Shown one piece after another: positions 34,088 through 43,697 of a DNA stretch of 64,000 nt. The stretch is from positions 18,786,001 to 18,850,000 of the forward strand of contig JBHGNT010000004.1 of assembly GCA_043228905.1 (NCBI GenBank), read 5' to 3'. The translations under genes were made by a program, and so were the position numbers. This DNA is from Azolla caroliniana. Lineage: Eukaryota; Polypodiophyta. The notes below the pieces were generated by a model. The model saw only the letters and a list, made by a program, of their open reading frames with translations, had not been told where the DNA came from and did no database searches. Position 1 is the first letter of the stretch, and each line of letters starts with the position of its first letter.

Positions 34088-36967
34088 CTAACCGGACTGG
34101 TTTGCCGTTACGCCCATCTGATGCCGAAGAGACCGAAAACGGTTTGCCGAAAGACACTTGGTCATTCCATCTGCGACATTGTCGGTTGTGGATATTTTCT
34201 CTAGACCGATTTTCCCTGAAATGACGCAGTCCCGAACAAAGTGATATCGAACGTCGATATGTTTGGAGGCGTTGTGGTGAACCGGATTTTTTGACAAGGC
34301 AACAGCACCTTGACTGTCGCTGTAGACAACTGGAGCCGAGTCATGGTCGACTTGTCGAAACGTGTGCGCCAGCCGACCGAGCCACAAAGCTTCTTTTGCT
34401 GCGTCGGACGCAGCTACATATTCTGCTTCGGTCGTTGAGGTCGCTGTGCACTCCTGAAGTTTCGACTTCCACGAGATTGCTCCATTGCCGAATTTGAAGC
34501 AGTATCCGGTTGTTGATTTCCGACTGTCTATACAGCCGGCGAAGTCCGAGTCGGTGTAACCGACTACGCCTGAGGTTCGGTTCGGTCCGAAAAGAATGCC
34601 ATGGTCTTTTGTGCCAGCCAGATATCTGAACACATGCTTGACTGCGTTCCAATGCGATCGGCCAGGATTGTGCATAAATCTGCTAACGACTCCTACGGCA
34701 TGAGAGATATCAGGCCGTGTCGCGACCATCAGGTACATAAGGGAGCCGACTGCCGGTGCATACGGTACCGACTTCATATCTTCCCCCTCCGGACCGGATG
34801 TCGGGCAGTCTCGCTGAGAGAGCCGAAGATTCATAGGGAGCGGGGTTGAAGCAGATTTGGCTGATTGCATGTTGAAGCGTTCCAAGACACGTCCGATATA
34901 GTCGGTCTGAGACAAAAAAAGGTGTCGTTTGTCGCGATGCCGACTGATCTTCATGCCGAGTATGTGTCGTGCCGGACCGAGATCCTTCATGGCAAACTTC
35001 AACCGCAGTTGCCGAATGAGATCGGCAAGTTCGCCCGCGTGGCGTCCAGAAATTAGCATGTCGTCCACGTAAATGATGAGGAAGATGGGTGATCCATCTT
35101 GAGCTGTGTTGGTGAAGAGACAATGGTCCTCATCGCTTTTTGAGAAGCCGATCGATGTGATGAAGTCGTCGAACTTCTTGTACCATTGTCGCGGTGCCTG
35201 TTTGAGGCCGTATAGACTCTTCCTGAGTCGGCAGACTAGATGTTCTTGGCCAGTCGCCACGAAGCCTTTTGGCTGCTCCATATAAATTTCTTCGTCTAGA
35301 TCACCATGGAGGAATGCTGTTTTGACATCTAGCTGAATCAACTCCAAGTTGTCGGCTGCCACTACGCCGAGTAGGAAACGAAGGGTTGTCATTTTCACCA
35401 CTGGTGAAAAAATCTCGTCGAAGTCGACGCCGTATTCTTGTCGGAAGCCCTTCGCAACTAGTCTGGCCTTGTACTTTGGGGTGGTCGAATCAGACGTCTC
35501 TTTTAGTCGATAAACCCACTTGCAAGGAAGAGCACGTCGGTTCCTAGGTAATTCGACCAGATCCCAAGTCTTGTTTGCCCGAATGGAGTGCATTTCCGAC
35601 TCCATCGCCAGATGCCAGGTGGCTGAATCGACGGATGTCGATGCTTCTTCGTAAGACGTCGGTTCGCCGGCGTCGGTGAAGAAAATTCCAGGAGAATACC
35701 TCTCCGGAGGTTGCGACAGTCTCTCGGATCGTCGAGGCATGATTGGACTGGTCGCATCGGGTATCGTGGTCGGATGGTCCGAAAGCGGATTGTTCTGCTG
35801 TGCCGAGTCGGAGTTGTCCGAGTCGGTAGTGTAAGGTTCAGCTACCCGTGAAGCTGACCGTGTGTTGAGAGCGGGGCCTTCTTGAAGGGTCGGCACATCG
35901 GAAAAGGTTACCCTTCGGACTTCGATCGGTTTTTCGACTGATGGATTCATGGCCGACTCGTTGAACACAACGTCCGAACTTCGAACGATTTGTCTGCGTT
36001 CGGGGTCCCAGAGTCGGTATCCCATTTCGCCGTTGGATCCATATCCAAGGAAAATGCATTTCCTGGACCGAGGTGCAAGTTTTCGGCGATCATCTTTCGG
36101 AATAAGGGTGTACGCCTCGCATCCGAAGATCCTCAGCTTGTCGTAATTCGGCTTACTGCCGATCCATAGTTCCTGAGGAATTTGAAGTCCTAGAGGTCTA
36201 CTTGGCGACATATTGATTATGTGTACTGCCGTGAGTAGAGCCTCTGCCCAGAAGCCATCCGACAGTCCGGAGTGTTGGAGCATGGAAACTGTCCGTTCTT
36301 GGATTGTCCGATTCATGCGTTCGGCAATCCCGTTTTGCTCCGGACTGTGTGGTGTCGTAAATTCTCGTCGGATGCCGCGTTGTCGGCAGAATTTGACGAA
36401 TTCTTCAGATTTAAACTCTCCCCCATTGTCTGTCCGAAGGCATTTCAGCTTTCGGTCGGTTTGATTTTCTACCATAGCGAGCCAGTCGGTGAAGATCGAG
36501 AAGACCCGATCTTTGGTGCGAATTGGATAAGCCCACACCTTTCGAGTCGAATCGTCAATAAAAGTGACGAAGTAAGAGGCACCACCGAGAGACTGATGCG
36601 GCATTGGGCCACAGACGTCCGAGTGGACCAAATCGAGAGGTCTCGATTCTCTTGGTGCTGATGTCGGGTGTGATGTGGCTGCTTGTTTGCCATACTGGCA
36701 ATGCTCGCAGAATTGATGGTCGGAGAAGGAGAGTTTGGGGATGTATCCGGCTCTAGATAGGTGCGTGATGCCGGCCTTGCTGAGGTGTCCTAATCTTCGG
36801 TGCCATAGTGATGACACAGGAATATCCACCAAAAACAGGTTACCCTCTCTGAGCGTAACATGTAACGGATACAGGGAGTGTATCTTGGGTCCTCTAGCAA
36901 GCAGGAGGTTCCCCCTGTGGAGTGTCCACCCTCCCGAAGAAAAAACCGGCACGAATGCCGTCTTCAT
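34088..36967 (-). CDS. copia C integrase, reverse transcriptase and RNase H
   Basis: A 959-codon frame without stops. It has the HHCC finger (WHRRLGHLS, CEHCQYGK), the integrase D-D-E triad (VHSDVCGP, LRTDNGGEF, PEQNGIAERM) and FGCEAYTLIP. RT follows with KARLVAKGF, LDVKTAFLHGD and YVDDMLISG. RNase H has YTDSDFAGC, STTEAEYVA and YSDSQGAVA. All catalytic residues are present, so the only visible defect is the one-base offset from gag. Either a homopolymer slip (real or a sequencing error) or a frameshift used for expression could explain it. Single-frame gag-pol is the rule in this superfamily, so a slip is more likely. Confidence 0.92.
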   Translation of the reverse strand: MKTAFVPVFSSGGWTLHRGNLLLARGPKIHSLYPLHVTLREGNLFLVDIPVSSLWHRRLGHLSKAGITHLSRAGYIPKLSFSDHQFCEHCQYGKQAATSHPTSAPRESRPLDLVHSDVCGPMPHQSLGGASYFVTFIDDSTRKVWAYPIRTKDRVFSIFTDWLAMVENQTDRKLKCLRTDNGGEFKSEEFVKFCRQRGIRREFTTPHSPEQNGIAERMNRTIQERTVSMLQHSGLSDGFWAEALLTAVHIINMSPSRPLGLQIPQELWIGSKPNYDKLRIFGCEAYTLIPKDDRRKLAPRSRKCIFLGYGSNGEMGYRLWDPERRQIVRSSDVVFNESAMNPSVEKPIEVRRVTFSDVPTLQEGPALNTRSASRVAEPYTTDSDNSDSAQQNNPLSDHPTTIPDATSPIMPRRSERLSQPPERYSPGIFFTDAGEPTSYEEASTSVDSATWHLAMESEMHSIRANKTWDLVELPRNRRALPCKWVYRLKETSDSTTPKYKARLVAKGFRQEYGVDFDEIFSPVVKMTTLRFLLGVVAADNLELIQLDVKTAFLHGDLDEEIYMEQPKGFVATGQEHLVCRLRKSLYGLKQAPRQWYKKFDDFITSIGFSKSDEDHCLFTNTAQDGSPIFLIIYVDDMLISGRHAGELADLIRQLRLKFAMKDLGPARHILGMKISRHRDKRHLFLSQTDYIGRVLERFNMQSAKSASTPLPMNLRLSQRDCPTSGPEGEDMKSVPYAPAVGSLMYLMVATRPDISHAVGVVSRFMHNPGRSHWNAVKHVFRYLAGTKDHGILFGPNRTSGVVGYTDSDFAGCIDSRKSTTGYCFKFGNGAISWKSKLQECTATSTTEAEYVAASDAAKEALWLGRLAHTFRQVDHDSAPVVYSDSQGAVALSKNPVHHNASKHIDVRYHFVRDCVISGKIGLEKISTTDNVADGMTKCLSANRFRSLRHQMGVTANQSG

Positions 36968-38105
36968 CTAGTTGTCCGACTGAGATCAATGGCCGTGAGA
37001 GCTCGGGTACATGTCGGACATTGTGGAGTACAAGTGTAGAGCCACCTGCAAGGTTGAGCTCTACTGTGCCGATTCCGATGATGTCACAGTGTTGCGAGTT
37101 ACCGACCCGAACTGAGTCGGAGTGTCGGATCGTGTATTGCCGAAATTGGGATCGATGAGGAGTCACGTGAAACGACGCGCCCGAATCCAAGAGCCATGTG
37201 CTCGATTCTTCAGTCGTGAGCAGAACTTCTGAGCCAACTGGATTTTCGATTGATAGTATGTTCGGGTCGTCTGGTAGCACATCAGCTGAGAAGCTGACGT
37301 AATTGATCTCCTCATGCCGGCCACTCTTCTTGTTGTTCTTGTTCTTGAGTGCGCGGCAGTCGGCTTTGATGTGTCCGGGTTTCTTGCAGTAGTTGCAGAT
37401 TCGGTTATCCCGTGACTGGCTCCGTCTTCGCTGATTGTTCGGCGGCCGTGAGGAATCTCTTCCTCGTATGTTCGATCGGTCTGTCGAACCTTGTACTACG
37501 TAAGCGTCGTCTGTTGAGTCTTTGGCGAAAGACTTTCTCCGAGCTGCTTCGGTCAGGATTGCGCTCGTGACTTCGGAGTATTTGACAGCCGTGGTTGACG
37601 CGTTGCACACGGTTGTGACGAAAGTTTCCCATGATGAGGGAAGGCTGCTCATGAGTATCATTGCTCTGAGTTCATCCTCGATTGCCGTCCCCTGTGACGA
37701 GATTTGGGAGCTTATGCTTTCGTACTCATTGAGGTGTGCTTGAACCGAGTCGGATTCTTTCATCCGCAAGTTGTAGAGGCGCCGGATCAGAAACATCTTT
37801 GTTGCGGCGACCTTCTTTTCGTAAGTGTCCGACAGTGTTTTCCACAGTTCAAATGCTGTCGTACACGATTGCACCGTAAAGTATACCGATTCCGATAGGT
37901 GCATCCGAATCGTGGCGCGGACGATTCTGTCCAGCTTCTGCCACTCAATTGGTTTGTATCCTTCTGGAGGTTCTTCATTTTCGATGGGATCGATTTGCCC
38001 CTTGACTATGAGATAGTCTTGCATTTGTTCCTTCCAGAAGTTGAAGTTCGATCCATCGAACTTTCGTAGACTCATTTCTGACGAGCCGGATGTTGATGCC
38101 ATCAA
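36894..38105 (-). CDS. copia C gag and protease
   Basis: A 403-codon frame. It begins with MMASTSGSSEMSLRKFDG and carries the copia gag domain (FELWKTLSDTYEKK, VQAHLNEYESISSQ), a CCHC zinc knuckle (CNYCKKPGHIKADC) and the aspartic protease motif WLLDSGASFHVTP. It runs on into the protease C-terminal part and leaves the frame at a run of six T residues (minus strand, about 36945-36950). Pol continues in the +1 frame. ATG 38105 lies near the primer site side with a short leader, as expected. Confidence 0.9.
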   Translation of the reverse strand: MMASTSGSSEMSLRKFDGSNFNFWKEQMQDYLIVKGQIDPIENEEPPEGYKPIEWQKLDRIVRATIRMHLSESVYFTVQSCTTAFELWKTLSDTYEKKVAATKMFLIRRLYNLRMKESDSVQAHLNEYESISSQISSQGTAIEDELRAMILMSSLPSSWETFVTTVCNASTTAVKYSEVTSAILTEAARRKSFAKDSTDDAYVVQGSTDRSNIRGRDSSRPPNNQRRRSQSRDNRICNYCKKPGHIKADCRALKNKNNKKSGRHEEINYVSFSADVLPDDPNILSIENPVGSEVLLTTEESSTWLLDSGASFHVTPHRSQFRQYTIRHSDSVRVGNSQHCDIIGIGTVELNLAGGSTLVLHNVRHVPELSRPLISVGQLDEDGIRAGFFFGRVDTPQGEPPAC

Positions 38106-38776
38106 ATTCGGTTTTGGTTAACGAAGCTCGGTTCGGAGTTGACTACGGACCTTGTTGGAGTGCAGCCGGTTGGCTCACCCGATATTGTTCTAGTCGGGTT
38201 TGAACCCGAGTCGGTTCGGCTTCGGAACTTGCTCGAATTGACTTCGGTAGCTTGAGGGACAGAGCCGACTGGTCTTCCCGAATGTTGCCGAGTCGGAGTG
38301 AGCCCGGTTCGTTTCGGATATATATGCCGAATACCGATTATTAAAACCGATTATCTGAACCGATTTTGCTTCGGTTGACTGCAGCAACGAGAGAGACGGA
38401 TCCAACTGATCCTCCTAAATGTCGATCAGCCAGATGAAGCATGAATTTGGGGTTGCTGTCTTGAGACCGATCTGCACCGAGTGGTTACAACGAGCGGCGA
38501 GCAGCGTTCAGTGACCTTTTCGGATGCCGTTTAACCGAGTGGAGCACGATCGTGTCAATGTTGAACAAGGGGATTTCACCTCGAGCGGTTACGATCACTA
38601 GGAACGGAGTACAACCTGCTGGCTTACTCCAAGCAAGATAATCTAACGCGATGAGATGCAAACCTGGTTTTTTTCTTCTTCTCCTCTCTTCTTCGAATGA
38701 CGCAGGAAACCGAATGCAGAGACGACGGCCGACAGCGGATTGAGGGACCGACTGCTGTGCAGGCTCTGATACCAGA

Positions 38777-39061
38777 TGTTGGAAGCAATGTCGTCTGTGC
38801 GGAAGATCTTGAAGCACTCGATTCCTGTTTATTCTCCTGCGTATGACAGAATGTAGGTCGTTGCACAGAGAGAGAGAGAGAGAGAGAGACACAAAAGAGT
38901 TTCTTATTTCATAAAGCAACCATACAACAACCAACCCCACAAAGAGGTTACAAGGTCACTATATATAGTGACTGACTTAGGGCAACTACCCTTTATGCTA
39001 ATTACACAAATGGCCAAAACGGGATAGTGTGAATACGTCCATTATACACATGTATTCGACA
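38777..39061 (-). repeat. copia C 5' LTR
   Basis: Essentially identical to the left LTR. It is bordered on the left by the reverse complement of the tRNA-Met primer site (GCTCTGATACCAGA) and on the right by the TSD CCAAC. Confidence 0.95.
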
Positions 39062-40159
39062 CCAACTTCACCTTGTTTTGCTCCTGTGCAGTCATTGGGC
39101 CTGGCTTCACACTGTTTCGCTCTTGTATAGTCAATTGTGTCATTGGTCCTGACATTACCTCTATGCATGTAGATACTTCTCTGGTCGATATCAGCCCATT
39201 GGTATCACATGCTGCATCTACCTGCAAAATCAGATCATCTATGCAACATGCTTGATCTACTTGCGTCACCAGATCATTTGTGTCAGTTGCTACATCTACT
39301 TTCAAGATGGGGCCCGCAGCAACATCAACAGTTTCCACATTGCCATCGGCCTTACGAGCAATAGATTCAAACCCTTTAGACTTTGCACATAAAAAAACAC
39401 CAACATATTCACACGCAAAAAGTAGCGAACTATCTCACTAAACAACATAATGAACATGAAATATTCAATAATATTATCTTAAAATCCATCATAGAGTTGC
39501 ATTAAATAATGTGGATCAAGCAACAACCAATCTGTGGTTTTAATTGTCCAAATAGACCATAGGCCATCTTCATAATTTTCTAGGAAAATAACTAATGGTC
39601 ATATCCCACTAATCAGTAATTTGTAGTAATTAGCTCTAATTCAAGAGCCCCTTGATCGCGTAACTAGTCTTGTCCTCGATCGTGGCCCCTTCTTCAACCT
39701 TTTTCTAGCCGGTTGCCCATTTAGCCTTGCTTCTTTCACCCATTACGCATGTGTGTCCTCCTCCGACAACCTTTCCATCGCCTCAGGAGCGGCTTGCACG
39801 TCAACCGCGTCTTGCGCTAGCTTTTCAAGTACAATGGGATCTGGTGGGACATCATCAACAGTTGGGCTTGGTGGGGTTGAATCAAGGTTTTGGGATTCGA
39901 AGAAGTGTTGCAACAAGTGTTCAAAAACATTGTTGTTATGAACCTCAGATTTACATGTTGTTTCCAATATTTCATGGCTTTTTCCAATGTTGCCTAATTC
40001 AATACAATCTTCCAAAAGAATAGGGTGGAGCTGATCTGAAGGAGATGTCATAGCATGACTCTTACTTTCAGCCACGTTGCTAGCTATCTCTTCATCGGTT
40101 GCCGCGTCATCGGCACCGAACACCTCATGCAACCTCCTTAATCCACGAGATTCTACAAC

Positions 40160-41430
40160 AACATGTTAGCTAATTAGCAGCTTCTCTTGTGTTTTTCTAT
40201 GACCTTAGTTGAATACTAAACATGATAGCTAATTAGCTACATGGTAGGTAATTAGCGGCCACTCTTGATATCGCTCGATACTGCTACATCCTAGCTTATT
40301 AGCTATTCTTCCTAACTATGGGAGTAGTTAATTAGCTACCACTCTTGATACTGCTTAGCTAATTAGCTGCTAGACTATAGATTGGCAGTAACTAATTAGC
40401 TACATCTTAGCTAATTAGCTATTCTACTTTAGTTGGTAGTAGCTAAATAACTATTCTTCTTAACGATGGCAATAGCTAATTAGCTATCACTCTTGATATT
40501 GCTTAGCTAATTAACTACATCTTAGCTAATTAGCTGCTAGACTATAGGTTGGTAGTAGCTAATTAGCTACATCAAGTTAGCTAATTAGTTATTCTACTTT
40601 AGCATGGCAGTAGCTAATTAGCTACATCTTAGCTAATTAGCTATTCTACTTTAGTATGGTAGTGGCTAATTAGTTGCATCTTAGCTAAATAGTTATTCTT
40701 CTTAACTATGGCAGTAGCTAATTAGTTTTCACTCTTGATACTACTTAGCTACATAGCTACATCTTAGCTAAATAACTATTCTTCTTAACTATGGCATTAA
40801 CTAATTAGCTATCACTCTTGATACTGCTTAGCTAATTAGCTACTAGACTATAGGTTGGTAGTGGATAATTAGCTACACCATAACTAATTAGCTATTCTAC
40901 TTAAATATGGTAGTAGGTAATTAGCTACATTGTAGCTAATTAGCTACTACGCAATAGGCTAGCAGCAACTAATTAGCTATTTTACTTAAATATGGTAGTA
41001 GCTAATTAGCTACTACACTATAGGCTAGCAGCAGCTAATTAGAGACATCATAGCTAATTAGCTATTCTACTTAAATATGGTAGTAGCCAATTAGCTACAT
41101 TGTAGTTAATTAGCTACTACACTATAGTCTAGCAGTAGCTAATTAGCTATTCTACTTAAGTATGGTAGTAGCTAATTAGCTACCACTTAGCTAATTAGCT
41201 ACATCTTCGCTAATTAGCTATTCTTCTTAACTATTGCAATAGCTAATTAGCCACCACTTAGCTAATTAGCTACTACAATATAGGCTAGCAACACCTAATT
41301 AGCTATTCTACATAACTATGGTAGTAGCTAATTAGCTACTCTACTATAGGCTGGCAGTAGCTAAATAGCTACCACTTAGCTAATTAGCTATTGCACTATA
41401 GGCTTGCAATAGCTAATTAGCTATTCTACT
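40160..41430. repeat. AT-rich minisatellite of palindromic TAGCTAATTAGCTA motifs
   Basis: About 1.27 kb in which CTAATTAG occurs about 30 times, often inside the self-complementary TAGCTAATTAGCTA. It alternates with ACATCTTAGCTAA, TATTCTACTTTAG and ACTATAGGCTAGCAG spacers. Higher-order units of roughly 60-130 bp are evident. It ends exactly at the copia D LTR (41431) and begins next to a possible splice acceptor of the FCP1-like gene, so it may lie in that gene's intron or promoter. Confidence 0.92.
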
Positions 41431-41886
41431 TGTTGAGAATCAAGCTCAACATAGCACAACGTGTGAACACACCTTTTGAGAATCTATGATTACTCAAAGG
41501 TCAAGAGTCACACCACTACTCTCTACACATTAACTATGTGTCATAGAATCATATTCTATGACACATAACTAATGAGTTACATATTCCCCATGACTATGAG
41601 TCTTCACATTCCCCAAGAGAGAGAGTGGTTGTTGTAAGTTAATGAAGAGAGAGGGTGACTCTATATAAAGCACCCTCCTCATACTTCATACCAAGTCGGT
41701 TGTGACTCCTTGTAATGCTACATTTTCATTTATCATATTCTCCTTGTTAATATACATCTCCTTCTTCTTGAGTACTTCATTTTGTCTCTTATCCACCTTG
41801 TGTTTCTCTCCTCTCCTCTTTGCTCTCACACATACACATAACACACATCTCTTCCACTACACAAGAATCACCATTGATTCTTTACA
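41431..41886 (+). repeat. copia D 5' LTR (456 bp)
   Basis: TGTTGAGAATCAAGC to GATTCTTTACA, with a TATA-like CTATATAAAG near 41664. The primer binding site follows without a gap. The matching 3' LTR is not seen. Confidence 0.8.
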
Positions 41887-42053
41887 TGGTATCAGAGTGA
41901 TTTGGTAGCTCTATCTAGCCCACTCGCCTCTTTGTAATCGTGTGTTGTGCTCTATGCCGACATTCAAGAAGAACCGGCTCATCACTATTGTAGTACCATT
42001 ATATAGCTCGTGTTCGAGAGAGAAGGAAAAGAAGAAAGGAAGCTTAATTGACA

Positions 42054-43048
42054 ATGAATACTCAAATGGGGAGCGCTCTCCCTAGCGAGAAGTTGGATCG
42101 CAACAACTTTGCATCTTAGGAGTACAAGATGCACCAATACCTTGTCGGCCAAGGCTATTGGAGTTACATCAAGGGAGCACAAGAAAACTGACCCGACCCG
42201 GAAGACGCCGACTATGCAACGTGGGAGCAAGTGGCAAGCCGAGTGCTGTATTGCTTGGCGACATGTGTTCACGACCACATGCTCGTGTACATTCGAGAAG
42301 CCGAGACGCCGAAGGAAGCGTGGGAGAATCTACGAAAGATTTTCGTCGCCAACACTACTGTGAGAAAGCTTCAACTCCACCAAGAGTTGAAGAACATCCA
42401 ACAAAGGGATATGTCAATCATAAGCTACACCTTGAATATCAAGGAGCTTTGTGACTCGCTTGGCTCGATAAGCGTTAATATGGACGATGATGAGATGGTG
42501 AAAATATGCCTCGGCGGCCTTGCACCACGATTTGGCGCGATGCGGACTGTTGTACTAGCACGGGAGAATCCACCCTCCTTCTTCGATCTTCAATCTATGT
42601 TGTTGGTCGAAGACAACCATGTTCAAACGAGGAGCAACGCCTCGGAAGGCCACATGCTCTACACGCATTCGGATAGAGGAAGAGGATGCGGTCGTGCAAG
42701 AAGAAGTTGATTCGGCCAAGGACGAGGCAGACGAGGCCCGACTTACGAAAATAACTCGCAATTTCGGCATCAAGACAGAAGCCATCGAGGAACCTTCGAA
42801 AGAAGGAGGAGCTTCCATTCCAATCCGAACCGACAAAGCTCGGTCAAATGTGGATATTGTGGAAAAATCGGTCACCACGAAGAAGAATGCCGTAAGAAGA
42901 TACGTGAGTCGACTTCCACTAGCCGACAACTCACCAATTATGCCATCAACTCCGACTATGACGATCGTGGCAGAATGTTGGTGATGAGACATAGAGCGAA
43001 TTTTATGTCGGCCTCTACTTCTACTAGTGCCTCCGGTCCGGAAGACGT
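42054..43048 (+). pseudogene. copia D gag
   Basis: Reading frame 0 from ATG 42054 has the UBN2/DUF4219-type gag (DYATWEQVASRVLYCLATC, SIISYTLNIKELCDSLG, KICLGGLAPRFG). In-frame TAG at about 42117 sits where Trp is expected, and TGA at about 42189. After RGRGCGRARR the frame fails (stop 42708), and the zinc-knuckle part (about 42850-42900) is only recognisable in another frame. The protease is interrupted by gypsy 2 at 43049. Confidence 0.82.
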
Positions 43049-43697
43049 TGTCACGTTACTACGCGCGTGCGTGGAGAAACGAGGCGGGACCACCGGGGTC
43101 TCGAACCGAAGAGCAGGTGATAGAAGGGGTAAGAGAAAGAGAGAGACGCCCGGTTACGTATGAGCAAAGAAACACAAGGGCACAGCCCGTCAACGCAGAA
43201 GACGCGAATGGACACAGAGACAGAGAGACACAAATGTTTGTATATTAACGATTGACAAATAAACAACAGAGCACGCGAGCGGTTACACCGAACAGGCCGG
43301 CGAACAGATGCCGATGCCTGTTCGTCTGCGCATGAAAGGGGATAGGATGGAGGTACTGCCAGAAGCACACGGGTGTTCCTCGAAGCAGCGCGAGCCTCCC
43401 GAAAACCTGCAAAGAAGAGAAATAGAGAACAAACAGAGGAGAAGCGTTCGGTTACGGCCCGACAGCACTTCGTCCTCCTCAATGCGCAATATCCTTCTCC
43501 CCGCGTCTCCCTCTCCTTTATAGCTTCAAGAAGGGAGACGTTTCCCTCATTAACTTCCTACCTACCGAATCTAACTACCTAGGATATACCTTTGTACCTA
43601 ATCCTCTATTATATACATTAAAGGGCGTGCACGCGTGAAGAGCCGGTTCGTGCGAGCTATGCACCGATTGCGCTAAGGGACGGTTTTCTTCACGACA
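43049..43697 (-). repeat. gypsy 2 3' LTR (649 bp)
   Basis: The plus-strand reading is TGTCACGTTACTACGCG to CTTCACGACA. The purine tract of the minus strand (GGTGGGAGTGGA) abuts the right edge. Near the left edge the minus strand reads GGTTCGAGACC, which fits a pol III B box, then CCCGGTGG. Confidence 0.85.

Larger units (their letters stand above)
33610..39061 (-). mobile_element. copia C, complete young Ty1/copia element
   Basis: The 285-bp LTRs (33610-33894, 38777-39061) differ only in a GA/CA repeat tract. The TSD CCAAC is perfect (33605-33609, 39062-39066). On the minus strand the primer site TGGTATCAGAGCC follows the 5' LTR, and the polypurine tract ACGGGGGAG precedes the 3' LTR. Gag-protease and integrase-RT-RNase H are in two long frames offset by one base. 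It lies inside the FCP1-like gene, whose frame is restored when the element and one CCAAC are ignored. Confidence 0.96.
32914..40160 (-). pseudogene. FCP1/HAD-like gene with degenerate catalytic site, split by copia C
   Basis: Three coding parts read on the minus strand: about 40160-39743 (acidic N-terminus, HEVFGADDAATDEE), about 39390-39062 joined in frame across copia C to 33609-33150, and 33192-32914 after a one-frame slip. The C-terminal half matches the FCP1-homology layout of HAD phosphatases: RRGADQFLEWVMQYFDLFIW, then WTRERCEQQ, then EYNAENTLIVDTKHFRHYYN. The position of the catalytic DxDxT motif reads VLEKVFMS, so the nucleophilic Asp is lost. Probably an intron separates parts one and two (donor GC|GTAATG near 39745). 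The middle part has internal repeats built on VDVATDTNDLVTQVD. Function is unknown; a transposon passenger or a diverged phosphatase is possible. Confidence 0.6.

Noticed and set aside
40160-41430. CRISPR-like array
   Set aside because: Repeats are short, palindromic and variable, spacers are themselves repetitive, and the context is a plant nuclear genome.
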